From Cyanobium sp. NIES-981 (GTDB lineage: Bacteria; Cyanobacteriota; Cyanobacteriia; PCC-6307; Cyanobiaceae), in the NCBI GenBank assembly GCA_945877595.1, contig CAMDVN010000008.1, positions 1 through 62,888 of the forward strand: 62,888 nt of DNA, in the 5' to 3' direction. Positions 29,086-36,540 of the stretch are shown piece by piece. Position 1 is the stretch's first letter; the number at the start of each line of letters is the position of its first letter. The notes under the pieces were generated by a model. That model saw only the letters and a list, made by a program, of their open reading frames with translations. It was not told the DNA's origin and did not search any database. Both the position numbers and the translations under genes were made by a program.

Positions 29086-30243
29086 GCCCGCGTCGCCTCG
29101 TTTCAGGGTCTGGGGACCGAGGGGATGGTCGGCGTGGGGGTAAGGGGTGTGGTGATGGTCTGCGCCATGGTCATGGCTGTGGTCATGGCCAGCGGCATGG
29201 TCATGGCTGGTTTCTTGCCCATGGCCCGTTTCTTGCCCATGGGCGTGGCCGTGGCCCCCCAGGGGAATCGGGACCCCATCGGGCTGGCAGGCGCCAGTGC
29301 ATTCCCGCTCGCAGAGGTCACAGCCATCGGTGAGCCCTTCCACGTGATGGTGGTGGCTGTGCTGCGGGGCCCCGACCTCGGTTTCAAAGCCGAGCACCTG
29401 GGCCCGGTATTTGCAGAGCGAGCAGTTCATGTGGGTGTCACCCCGCACCACGTCGTGAACCCGCTCCACAAAGGTGTCGAGCACAAAGCCGTGATCGCCC
29501 AGGTACGAGGCCTTGAGGATGTTGACGTTGGGATGGTCAGCGGCGACGCGGTCGGTGTGCTGGAAGATCCGGCTCACCAGCACGCCCGAAAACAGGAAGT
29601 AGGGAAAGACGACGATGCGGCGATAGCCAAGCTTCATCACCTGGCGCAGGCCCGGCTCCACGAGGGGGAAGGTCACCCCGGAATAGACCGTCTCCCCCCA
29701 GCCGAAGCCAAAGCCCTCTACGAGCATCCGCGTCACCTTGGCGACGTTGGAATTGGCATCGGGATCGGAGGAGCCCCGCCCCACCACCACCAGCAGGGTG
29801 TCGTGCAGGGGCACGGGGCCTCGGCCCTGTTGTCGATCCTCGAGATCGGCCGTGTCGAGGGCCTCGCGCACCCGCGCCCCGGCGGCCTGGATCATCTTGA
29901 GGTCGACCCCGAGCTCGCGGCCGTAGTCAATCTTCAGGCCCGTTTCGGCGGCATAGGTGTTGAGCACCGAGGGGATGTCATTTTTGGCGTGGCCTGCCGC
30001 AAACAGCATGGCCGGCACCGCCAACACGTGCTCCACGCCGCGCTGACGCAATGTTTCGAGTCCATCGCGCAGGATTGGGCGTGCGAATTCGAGGTAGCCG
30101 TACTCAACGGGCACTGGGTTGAGCCGTTGCTGCAGCTGCTGGGCGAGGTGGGCGAATTCGGCCACCGCAAGACGGTTGCGGCTGCCGTGGCCGCAGATCA
30201 GAACCCCGATGGGCCCGTGGGGGCCAGGGGCGTTCGCCGCCAT
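29071..30243 (-). CDS. cbiX: Sirohydrochlorin cobaltochelatase, long Fe-S/His-rich type
   Basis: 390 residues from ATG at MAANAPG (an in-frame ATG 16 codons upstream, MPSPSNAL, is possible; the frame beyond that is not coding). It inserts Co2+ into sirohydrochlorin for cobalamin synthesis. The N-terminal half starts GVLICGHGSRNRLAVAEF (metal-site His) and includes PAMLFAAGHAKNDIP (second site His); the C-terminal half repeats the fold with VVVGRGSSDPDAN. At about residue 276 is MNCSLC, the MXCXXC motif that ligates a 4Fe-4S cluster in Bacillus megaterium CbiX, and a second Cys group DGCDLCERECTGAC lies downstream. The last ~60 residues are a His/Asp-rich tail, probably a metal store. The tail DNA is repetitive. 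Confidence 0.92.
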   Translation of the reverse strand: MAANAPGPHGPIGVLICGHGSRNRLAVAEFAHLAQQLQQRLNPVPVEYGYLEFARPILRDGLETLRQRGVEHVLAVPAMLFAAGHAKNDIPSVLNTYAAETGLKIDYGRELGVDLKMIQAAGARVREALDTADLEDRQQGRGPVPLHDTLLVVVGRGSSDPDANSNVAKVTRMLVEGFGFGWGETVYSGVTFPLVEPGLRQVMKLGYRRIVVFPYFLFSGVLVSRIFQHTDRVAADHPNVNILKASYLGDHGFVLDTFVERVHDVVRGDTHMNCSLCKYRAQVLGFETEVGAPQHSHHHHVEGLTDGCDLCERECTGACQPDGVPIPLGGHGHAHGQETGHGQETSHDHAAGHDHSHDHGADHHHTPYPHADHPLGPQTLKRGDAGNTTP

Positions 30244-30498
30244 GAGGGGGCGATCGGGAAAGCTAGACAGAGCGTTAGAGGGGGAGGGCATGGGCGCCGG
30301 AACCGACCTTGACCCTATGCCGGGCGAGGCAGGGGGCTCCTGGCTGAGCCTGGGCCGAAGCCCAGGGGTTTGCCCTGGACGACAGTTCTGGACCATGGCC
30401 CTGCAAGGGGCTTGGGATTCAGCCCAACCCCGGCGATCTGGGCGAGGATTGGGGCCTTCAGCCCCACCGCTCCCTGCATTGCCGGGGCATTTGTCTGT

Positions 30499-31158
30499 AT
30501 GGCCCTGCGCTTGCCGCCTTACCAGCCGTTGCCGCCGCCGACGGCCGCAGGTCCACTGCTCGAGGTGCCGATCTTGAGTTTGCGACCCACCCAGCTGTGT
30601 GTGGGGTTGGCTGAAGTGCGGAGCCGCCAGGCTGATTTTGGGTCTGAATCGGGTCAGCAACGCCGCGACTATCTGGGCAAAAAGCCCGTCCCCCTGGTGC
30701 GCAGCAGCGCTGGCGAGGTGTGGATGGTGGATCGGCACCATCGCCTGCGCGCGCTGGCCGAGATCGACCCCCAAGCCACGGCGTTTGGCTACGTGGTCTT
30801 GCAGGTGACCAGCCCCAACCCCACCGACGTGCTGAAGGAGCTTCACCATCGCGGATGGCTTTATCTTTATGACGGCCGTGGCGCGGGTCCCCTCAGTGCA
30901 GCGGCCTTGCCCCAGCAACTCAGCGGTTTGCAAGACGATCCCTACCGAAGCTTGGTCTGGAAGCTCAAGAAAGAGAAGGTGATCGAACCGGCTCCCCTGA
31001 TTCCCTTTCACGAATTTCGCTGGGGAGCGTGGTTGCGCAGTCGTGCCGCCCTGCCGCCGTTCAGCTCTGAGCAGCTCGATCCGGCCCTGCCGGTAGCCCG
31101 GGCCCTGGCCCGCTCCAGCGCCGCCTCCCATCTGGCGGGCTGGACAGGTCGTCGTTAG
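30499..31158 (+). CDS. ParB-like nuclease-fold protein (ParBc_2-like)
   Basis: 219 residues from ATG at MALRLPPYQ; the frame is open farther up, but the upstream part is low-complexity and overlaps the cbiX promoter. EVPILSLRPTQLCVGLAEVRSRQADF, YLGKKPVPLVRS and VWMVDRHHRLRALAEI resemble the ParB/Srx fold of the PF08857 kind (the DxHHR/GHHR-type catalytic-like loop). The C-terminal half (YRSLVWKLKKEKVIEP, FHEFRWGAWLRSR) matches the same family. No HTH is seen, so it is not a classical chromosome-partition ParB. Six bases separate it from the antiporter gene. Confidence 0.78.
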   Translation: MALRLPPYQPLPPPTAAGPLLEVPILSLRPTQLCVGLAEVRSRQADFGSESGQQRRDYLGKKPVPLVRSSAGEVWMVDRHHRLRALAEIDPQATAFGYVVLQVTSPNPTDVLKELHHRGWLYLYDGRGAGPLSAAALPQQLSGLQDDPYRSLVWKLKKEKVIEPAPLIPFHEFRWGAWLRSRAALPPFSSEQLDPALPVARALARSSAASHLAGWTGRR

Positions 31159-31164
31159 GGCGAG

Positions 31165-33246
31165 ATGACCCCCATGACCGCGTTTCTGGCCCAGAACCCC
31201 CTGGCCACCTTTGCCCTGCTGCTCGCCCTGAGCGTGCTGGTGCCACCACTGCTGCGACGCCTGGGCCTGCCCGATTTGGTGGGCTTGTTGGTGGCGGGGG
31301 TGGTGATCGGTCCCCATGCCCTCGGCTGGCTCTCCGAGGCGAGTCCCACGGTGCGGTTGCTCTCCGATGTGGGGGTGATCTATCTGCTCTTTATCGCCGG
31401 CCTGGAGATTGACCTGGCCCAGTTCAGGCGGATTCGCCAGCGCTCGTTTCGCTTTGGGATCCTCACCTTTTCGCTGCCGATGCTCGGCGGTGGTTTGCTG
31501 GCCCTGGGCTTTGGCTATGCCCCGTTGAGTGCCGTGCTGATCGGCTCGATCCTGGCCTCACACACGCCATTGGGATATCCGATCGTGCGCAGCTACGGGG
31601 CCATGCGGGAGGAGGCCGTGACCGTTGCGATTGGCGGCACGATCTTCACCGACATCGCGGCTCTGTTGGTGTTGGCCCTCTGCGTTGGGGTGGGCCGCGG
31701 CGATCTCTCGATCAGCGGGGTGGCCCTGCTGCTGCTCAAGGTGGCCAGCTATTCGGCGTTGGTGGTGCTGTTGATTCAGCGGCTTGGCCGCCCTTTGGTT
31801 CAGCGCAGCGTCGACAACGACAGCCGTCTGTTTGTGGCGGTGCTGCTGGCCTTGTTTTTGGCTGCCCTGGGTGCGGGGCTCGCTGGTGTGGAAAAGATTG
31901 TCGGCGCTTTTTTGGCGGGGCTCGCGGTCAATTCGGTGCTGCCAGAGGGAAGGGTCAAAGAGCAGGTCGTGTTTGTGGGAGGGGCGCTGTTCATACCGGT
32001 CTTTTTCATTGACCTGGGTCTGCTGCTCGACCTGCCGGTGTTTGTGAGCACGATGCTCGGCTCGTTGTTTGCCCTGGCGCTGATCGCCACCTTGATCGGC
32101 ACCAAGGGGCTGGCGGCGTGGTGGGCAGGGATGCTCTACCGCTACAACCCAGCCCAGGTGCTCACCCTCTGGTCGCTTTCCTTGCCCCAGGTGGCCGCCA
32201 CCCTGGCCGCCACCTTTGTGGGGTTCCGTGCTGGTTTGCTCGATCAGCGCATGCTCAACAGCGTGCTGGCGATGATGGTGGTGACCGCGACCCTGGGCCC
32301 CTGGTTGACCGGGGTCGCCATGGCACGCCTGGGCGTGGCTGCGGGGGCCGCCTCCCTCGATGCCGAAACGGAGGGGCAGCTAGCCCTCGAAAAACGGGCC
32401 CTGCGGGTGCTGGTGCCGATCTCCAGCGTTGATTCTGAGGCGAGCCTGTTGCGCCTGGCCGGCCTGTTGATCGGGGGTGAACGCAGCACTCCGGGCTTGG
32501 TCATGCCCCTGACCGTGGTCTCTCCGCGGCAGGTCGACGCCGGTAGTGAAGCTGGTGACGGTTTGCTGGCGGCCCTGGCCAGCGGCCGCCGGCGTCAGCA
32601 GGAGGCCGAGCGGTTCACGGCCAGCCTGCAGCTGCCAAGCCAGACCCTGTTGCGGGTCGACAGCGACGTGGGCATCGGCATTGCTCGCTCGGCCCTTGAG
32701 CAGGGTTCCGATCTGGTGCTGATGGGCCTGGGCCGATCGGCCGGGCTGGGGCGCTGGCTGTTTGGTGATCTGGTGGATGCCACCTGCAGGCAAACCCATT
32801 GCCCTGTGGTGGTGGCGCGGCTGGAGCAGGAGCCCGAGCAGATTCGCAACCTGCTTGTGCCGATTAAAAACCTCACGGCCGCAGCCCTGGAGCAATTCCA
32901 GTTGGCCGAGCGGATCGCTGCTGCGTTGGGGGGCTCAATCACCCTGATGCATCTTCATGACCCGCGCCTCTCGAGGGACGAGCGGGATGGGCTCGAGTCC
33001 CAACTCAAGCGCTGGCTTCCGGGCCAGGCCAGCGTGGCGTCTGCAGTGCCGGTGAGCCTTGATCTGAGGCCGAGCAGCGGCGTGGAGGCCGACATCGAGC
33101 GTGCGAGCCAAGGGCATGACTTGGTGATTTTGCGCTCCCAGCGGCGGCTGGTGGCCGGGCTGCCGATTCCGGCTAGCGATCGCACCAACCGGTTGCTGCG
33201 CCGGCTCAGCGCCTCGGTGCTAGCAATCAGCGATCCGCTGCACTGA
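31165..33246 (+). CDS. CPA2 cation/proton antiporter fused to universal-stress modules
   Basis: 693 residues. The N-terminal ~390 residues hold about 12 membrane helices with KefB/NapA-type landmarks: LPDLVGLLVAGVVIGPHALGWL, IYLLFIAGLEIDLAQF, VLIGSILASHTPLGYPIV and PVFFIDLGLLLDLPVF. The C-terminal ~290 residues are cytoplasmic and consist of two UspA-like halves (LVLMGLGRSAGLGRWLFGDLVD, CRQTHCPVVVARL; then LLVPIKNLTAAALEQFQLAERIA). A separate UspA gene follows. Expected role: Na+/H+ or K+/H+ exchange under nucleotide control. The first start is ATG at 31165; MTAFLAQN a few codons on is possible. Confidence 0.92.
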   Translation: MTPMTAFLAQNPLATFALLLALSVLVPPLLRRLGLPDLVGLLVAGVVIGPHALGWLSEASPTVRLLSDVGVIYLLFIAGLEIDLAQFRRIRQRSFRFGILTFSLPMLGGGLLALGFGYAPLSAVLIGSILASHTPLGYPIVRSYGAMREEAVTVAIGGTIFTDIAALLVLALCVGVGRGDLSISGVALLLLKVASYSALVVLLIQRLGRPLVQRSVDNDSRLFVAVLLALFLAALGAGLAGVEKIVGAFLAGLAVNSVLPEGRVKEQVVFVGGALFIPVFFIDLGLLLDLPVFVSTMLGSLFALALIATLIGTKGLAAWWAGMLYRYNPAQVLTLWSLSLPQVAATLAATFVGFRAGLLDQRMLNSVLAMMVVTATLGPWLTGVAMARLGVAAGAASLDAETEGQLALEKRALRVLVPISSVDSEASLLRLAGLLIGGERSTPGLVMPLTVVSPRQVDAGSEAGDGLLAALASGRRRQQEAERFTASLQLPSQTLLRVDSDVGIGIARSALEQGSDLVLMGLGRSAGLGRWLFGDLVDATCRQTHCPVVVARLEQEPEQIRNLLVPIKNLTAAALEQFQLAERIAAALGGSITLMHLHDPRLSRDERDGLESQLKRWLPGQASVASAVPVSLDLRPSSGVEADIERASQGHDLVILRSQRRLVAGLPIPASDRTNRLLRRLSASVLAISDPLH

Positions 33247-33295
33247 GATACGCCGTAGGGGGATCTGCTGCACTGAGATCTGCTGTAGGGGGATC
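33232..33295 (+). repeat. 30-bp near-perfect tandem duplication across the antiporter stop
   Basis: GATCYGCTGCACTGAGAT occurs at 33232-33249 and 33262-33279, and GTAGGGGGATC at 33255 and 33285, giving a 30-bp period. The first copy contains the antiporter's TGA stop. Confidence 0.85.
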
Positions 33296-33344
33296 CAGGG
33301 CTGCTCGCCGCGTTTAAACCGGTGGGAGTCACTTTTGTTCTGGC

Positions 33345-33791
33345 ATGCCTTACAGCCACCTCCTGGTGCCCACGGATGGATCCGATCTCTCGGAGCGGGC
33401 CTTGGCCAAAGCCTTGGCCCTGGCCAAGATTTTTGGGGCCCACGTGACCGTGCTCCACGCCCAGCCGCCGGTGCCGTTGTCGTTGGTGGGGATGGGGGAA
33501 GTGGTGGACCCGGGCACGGTGGATGCGCTGGTTAATGCAGCCCGCCAGAACGCCGTGCGGGTGCTGTTGGCAGCCGAGGCCCAGGGGCAGGCCGCCGGCT
33601 TGTCGGTGGCGCAGGAGAACGTGCTCGACGCCGCCCCGCACCGGGCCATCGTGGAGGCGGCCGCTCGCTTGGGCTGTGATCTGATCGTGATGGCCTCCCA
33701 TGGCCGCCGGGGGCTAGAGGGACTGTTGCTGGGCAGTGAAACCCAGAAGGTGCTCACCCATAGCCCCTGCGCCGTACTGGTGGTGCGCTGA
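33345..33791 (+). CDS. Universal stress protein UspA family
   Basis: 148 residues, one UspA domain. YSHLLVPTDGSDLSERALAKAL opens the fold, and the ATP-binding loop ASHGRRGLEGLLLGSETQKVLTHSPCAVLVV fits the G-x2-G-x9-G(S/T) pattern. It therefore probably binds ATP. It lies 98 bp after an antiporter with its own Usp modules, which suggests a shared nucleotide-dependent control of ion balance. An insert MGMGEVVDPGTVDALVNAAR is typical of family members that dimerise. Confidence 0.92.
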   Translation: MPYSHLLVPTDGSDLSERALAKALALAKIFGAHVTVLHAQPPVPLSLVGMGEVVDPGTVDALVNAARQNAVRVLLAAEAQGQAAGLSVAQENVLDAAPHRAIVEAAARLGCDLIVMASHGRRGLEGLLLGSETQKVLTHSPCAVLVVR

Positions 33792-33901
33792 GCGAGCTAT
33801 TAAGCTTCATGAATTGATAGGCATCGGTTCTGAAGCAGATTTGCACCGGCGACCAGCGCCCTTTTCGCCTGCGTCGACTGCTTCACGGCGTCGGTCCCGT
33901 A

Positions 33902-34705
33902 TTGATCATCTCGGCCCACTTGGGCTGTCTCCTGCTTCTGGCCACCGGTCTTGGGCTTGGCGCAGCAATCTGGGCCCTGGGGCTCTATCTGGTGCGCATG
34001 CTCGCCACCACGGCCATCTATCACCGTTTGGTCACCCACGGCAGCTACCAGGCACCGCGCTTGGTGTGGTGGCTCGGCTCGATCGTGGCCGCTTCGGCTG
34101 GCCAGATGGGGCCGAGCTGGTGGAAGTCCCATCACCAGCAGCATCATCTCCACGTTGATACGGCAGCCGATCCCCACACCCCGCTCCAACCGGTGGGTGG
34201 ATGGCGTGGCTTCTGGCGTTCCCAACTGGGCTGGCTACTGGCACCGAGTTTTCACCCCCAGCATCTGCCGGCGGATGTGGAGCGTGATCCGGTGTTGCGG
34301 ACCATCGATCGGCTCCACTTTCTGCCGGTGCTGGCATTGGCGGGCTTGTCGTGGCAGTTGGGCGGTTTGGAGTGGTTGGCGGCCTTTTGCCTCAGCACCA
34401 CCCTGCTGTTTCATGGCGTGGCGAGTGTGAACTCGGTGGCTCACCTGGTGGGTGAGCAGCCGTTTTGCACCGGCGATGCCAGCCGCAACAACCGTTGGGT
34501 GGCCCTGGTCACCCTGGGAGAGGGCTGGCACAACCTCCACCATGGCTTTCAGGGCTCGGTGCGCCAGGGGTTCACCGTTGAAAACGGCCAGGTGCGGCTG
34601 CTGCCCGACCCCACCTACCGCTTCATCTGTCTGCTGCAGGCCTGTGGCTGGGCCAGCCGACTCCGGATTCCTTCCCATCACGCCTTGTTGGCCAGGGCGA
34701 GCTGA
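33902..34705 (+). CDS. Short acyl-lipid desaturase-like membrane protein, start uncertain
   Basis: 267 residues from a TTG. The three His boxes of delta-9-type fatty-acid desaturases are present: HRLVTHGSY, KSHHQQHHLHVDTAADPH and GWHNLHHGFQ, with hydrophobic segments between. These di-iron membrane enzymes introduce double bonds in lipid acyl chains. The protein is shorter than typical DesC. The frame is open upstream to a TAG at 33818-33820, and the translated stretch RPFRLRRLLHGVGPVLIISAH looks like real coding sequence, but contains no ATG, GTG or TTG until 33902. The true start may be a rare codon (for example CTG at 33830) or the 5' end may be damaged. Confidence 0.75.
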   Translation: MIISAHLGCLLLLATGLGLGAAIWALGLYLVRMLATTAIYHRLVTHGSYQAPRLVWWLGSIVAASAGQMGPSWWKSHHQQHHLHVDTAADPHTPLQPVGGWRGFWRSQLGWLLAPSFHPQHLPADVERDPVLRTIDRLHFLPVLALAGLSWQLGGLEWLAAFCLSTTLLFHGVASVNSVAHLVGEQPFCTGDASRNNRWVALVTLGEGWHNLHHGFQGSVRQGFTVENGQVRLLPDPTYRFICLLQACGWASRLRIPSHHALLARAS

Positions 34706-34751
34706 GGCGGACGGTCGCCACTGGCCCCCAGATACCACTGGGTGGCCACAA

Positions 34752-34784
34752 AAAAGCCGGTCGGGGATGAACCGACCGGCTTTT
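34752..34784. terminator. Bidirectional intrinsic terminator
   Basis: AAAAGCCGGTCGG (34752-34764) pairs perfectly with 34772-34784, 7-nt loop, A-tract on one side and TTTT on the other. It lies 47 bp after the desaturase stop and could also stop leftward transcripts from hli. Confidence 0.92.
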
Positions 34785-34797
34785 GTTCGTTTGTTGT

Positions 34798-34841
34798 GGG
34801 CTTTTGGGTGCCGGCTCCGCGAGCACGGCACCCAAAAGCCC
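34798..34841. terminator. 16-bp hairpin just downstream of hli
   Basis: GGGCTTTTGGGTGCCG (34798-34813) is exactly complementary to 34826-34841, 12-nt loop. It starts 8 bases beyond the hli stop on the minus strand. There is no T-run, so it may stabilise the hli mRNA 3' end. Confidence 0.8.
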
Positions 34842-34848
34842 TGGGCGA

Positions 34849-34992
34849 TCAGCCCAAGCCGATCTGGGGGAGGATGCCCTGGCCGGTGAGCAGCTCGGTA
34901 CCAAGACCGATCACGAAGCCCAGCATGGCCAGGCGGCCGTTCCAGGTTTCGGCGAAGGCAACAAAACCGAAACGTGAAGTGGATTCAGCCAT
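34849..34992 (-). CDS. High-light-inducible protein, short form
   Basis: 47 residues, too short for most gene finders. MAESTSRFGFVAFAETWNGR leads into LAMLGFVIGLGTELLTGQGI, the single Lhc-type helix with chlorophyll ligands in the ExxNGR motif (E15, N18, R20). Hli proteins bind chlorophyll and carotenoid in thylakoids and protect photosystem assembly under strong light. It has ATG, a following hairpin, and an HLR1-like half-site 28 nt upstream. It lies between the desaturase and an AraC-type regulator. It is the second hli gene in the window. Confidence 0.95.
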   Translation of the reverse strand: MAESTSRFGFVAFAETWNGRLAMLGFVIGLGTELLTGQGILPQIGLG

Positions 34993-35020
34993 GAAAAAGG
35001 AGTTTCAAGAAACTTGAGGA

Positions 35021-35028
35021 ATTGTAAA
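35021..35028 (-). promoter_or_regulatory. HLR1-like half-site upstream of the short hli
   Basis: Minus strand TTTACAAT, a full match to the RpaB half-site KTTACAWW and also containing a -10-like TACAAT. It lies 28 nt before the hli ATG, matching the arrangement at the left-edge hli. Confidence 0.5.
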
Positions 35029-35061
35029 GGATCGTGAAACCAGGGGGGCGAGGGCGAGCAA

Positions 35062-35079
35062 AAGCGCCGCTTTAAGGCG
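35062..35079 (-). terminator. Minus-strand terminator-like hairpin without an obvious gene
   Basis: GCGCCGC and GCGGCGC pair around a 5-nt loop, and on the minus strand TTTTGC follows. Any leftward transcript from 35083-35377 would end here, 70 bp upstream of hli. Confidence 0.55.
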
Positions 35080-35170
35080 GCGCCGTTCTCCCAAGCCGGA
35101 CGACAGGAGCATCGGCCGACCAGCCCTTTTGTAGCGAACGCGACCATGGCGTGGGGGGATTCGGGTAATC

Positions 35171-35197
35171 ACAACAGCTTTACAATTTGGCTGTTGT
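35171..35197. repeat. 8-bp inverted repeat ACAACAGC
   Basis: ACAACAGC (35171-35178) pairs with GCTGTTGT (35190-35197) and is followed by TTT on the plus strand, a weak plus-strand terminator shape. Confidence 0.5.
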
Positions 35198-35227
35198 TTT
35201 ACGTCGCTGTGTTGCGGTTCGTCGATA

Positions 35228-35258
35228 GCTGTGACAACGGGTGCTGAGTTGTCACAGC
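35228..35258. repeat. 11-bp perfect inverted repeat, operator candidate
   Basis: GCTGTGACAAC (35228-35238) is exactly complementary to GTTGTCACAGC (35248-35258), 9-nt centre. It lies 120 bp upstream of the AraC-type gene and 236 bp upstream of hli, so it could be an operator for either. Confidence 0.7.
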
Positions 35259-35377
35259 CATTGACGAACTGGATCCATTCCCTTTTAAAAAGAGGGGGCC
35301 GGAAAGCTGTTTGTCGAGTTTGCCACCCGCCCATGGGCCAGTGGCCTCGGCACTAGAGCAGTCGCAGGAGTGATGCG

Positions 35378-35815
35378 ATGCGTGTGATTCCCGCCAATTG
35401 TTTTGTGGCCAGCCCGGCTCGGAGCCGTTTGGTGGTGGGCCAAGCCCTCTCCTATTTTGCCAGCCATTTTCAGGATCCGATTCAGATGCAGTCGGTTGCC
35501 ACGGCTTTGGGCATCAGTGAAGGTTGCCTTGATTTCTGCTTTGACCAATCGCGCGGCATGACGCCTTTTGAGGCGTTGCAGCATCACCGTCTGAATCAAC
35601 TGTTCCAGAGCATCACCGACCACCCCCGCCAGCCGTTGCGCTTGGCGATCAGCCGCTGCGGCCTGGGGCAGACAGTCAATCCGCTCGCCCTGTTTGAGGA
35701 GACCTTTGGCATCGCCATGCCCCTCTTTGTGCTGACCTGCCGCCGGGCGGCTGAAGATCGGGAATTCAGGCGCCTGCATCCGGGGCGTGGAGAGTTGGTC
35801 TTGAGCTCCCGCTAA
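35378..35815 (+). CDS. AraC-type helix-turn-helix protein, DNA-binding domain only
   Basis: 145 residues. VGQALSYFASHFQDPIQMQSVATALGISEGCLDFCFDQSRGMTPFEALQHHRLNQLFQSI is the first AraC HTH with its linker helix, and SRCGLGQTVNPLALFEETFGIAMPLFVL is the second, degenerate HTH. There is no separate sensor domain. Small AraC-like proteins of this type occur in picocyanobacteria; target unknown. A long structured spacer separates it from the hli gene. Confidence 0.8.
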   Translation: MRVIPANCFVASPARSRLVVGQALSYFASHFQDPIQMQSVATALGISEGCLDFCFDQSRGMTPFEALQHHRLNQLFQSITDHPRQPLRLAISRCGLGQTVNPLALFEETFGIAMPLFVLTCRRAAEDREFRRLHPGRGELVLSSR

Positions 35816-35868
35816 CGGCTGGCGAGCGGCCGCTTGGGGCTACTCCGCGGTGGCCATGCTGCTAAGGG

Positions 35869-36402
35869 CTACTTGGCGGTGGCCGTGCTGCTCGGGGTGT
35901 CTCCCCGGTGGGCATCGGTTCCGTAGAAACCGGTCAGGGTGGTGCTGGCGAGCACGTGGCCGGCCATGGCCTCCTCCACTGCGGCCAGGCTGGAGCCCTC
36001 GGGAAGCCCAAGGCCACAGTCGAGTGCCTGCAGCTTGAATTGGTAGCGATGGGCCGATCCCCGCGGCGGCTGGGGTCCCTGGTAGCCCACGCGTTGGCCG
36101 TTGGTGGTGCCCCAACAGCGACCGTGGCGTGCCCCATTGGGCAGCTTCGGGTGGCGTGCAAGGCCGGCGGGCAGGGCTTGGATCGAGGCGGGGATGTCAA
36201 AGAGCACCCAGTGCACCCAGGTGCCCTCCGGCGCATCGGGATCGGTCAGGGTGAGCGTGAAGCTGTGGCTTTTTTCTGGGGCCCCTTGCCAGCGCAGCGG
36301 AGGTGACAGATTCAGCCCCTCACCGGTGTGGAGCGAAGGAATCCAGCCTCCGTTGGTAAAGGCGGGTGAGGTCAAGGCAAAGGAGGAGCTCGGACTGGCC
36401 AT
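35869..36402 (-). CDS. PEBP / YbhB-like phosphatidylethanolamine-binding protein
   Basis: 177 residues from ATG at MASPSSSFALTSPAFTNGGWIP; 16 extra upstream codons look non-coding. SPPLRWQGAPEKSHSFTLTLTDPDAP, WVHWVLFDIP, PLRGT-like NGARHG and GYQGPQPPRGSAHRYQFKLQALD are the ligand-site motifs of the PEBP fold (DPD and GxxPP, HxY). Bacterial members are cytoplasmic, bind small anions, and may influence kinases; role unclear. It stands alone, convergent with the AraC-type gene. Confidence 0.92.
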   Translation of the reverse strand: MASPSSSFALTSPAFTNGGWIPSLHTGEGLNLSPPLRWQGAPEKSHSFTLTLTDPDAPEGTWVHWVLFDIPASIQALPAGLARHPKLPNGARHGRCWGTTNGQRVGYQGPQPPRGSAHRYQFKLQALDCGLGLPEGSSLAAVEEAMAGHVLASTTLTGFYGTDAHRGDTPSSTATAK

Positions 36403-36540
36403 GGTTGGCTCGGGGATCACCGCACGTACCCCCAACCCTGGCCAGCCCACGATCTCGGGCCTCTGGCGGGCATGGCATCTGAGCCGTCGATGCCCCGGGG
36501 CTACGGCAGTTGGAGCCGGGCTGATTCCATGGCTGTTCGT

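Larger units (their letters stand above)
34993..35377. other. 385-bp regulatory spacer between hli and the AraC-type gene
   Basis: No convincing ORF. It contains the hli promoter (HLR1-like half-site; a TCAAG/CTTGA dyad near 35000-35020), a minus-strand terminator-like hairpin (35062-35079), and two further inverted repeats (35171-35197, 35228-35258). The minus-strand terminator with no gene upstream of it suggests a short leftward transcript starting between about 35100 and 35350. Confidence 0.6.

Noticed and set aside
30370-30498. N-terminal extension of the ParB-like protein
   Set aside because: Low-complexity translation overlapping the cbiX promoter; family-like sequence starts at the ATG at 30499.
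30244-31317. Long upstream extension of the cbiX reading frame (748-codon frame)
   Set aside because: CbiX homology begins at GVLICGHGSR; the upstream part is antisense to the ParB-like and antiporter genes and has shadow-type composition.
35005-35334. 109-codon minus-strand ORF upstream of hli
   Set aside because: It reads through a terminator-like hairpin and two inverted repeats and has no conserved features; a small RNA is a better explanation if anything is transcribed.
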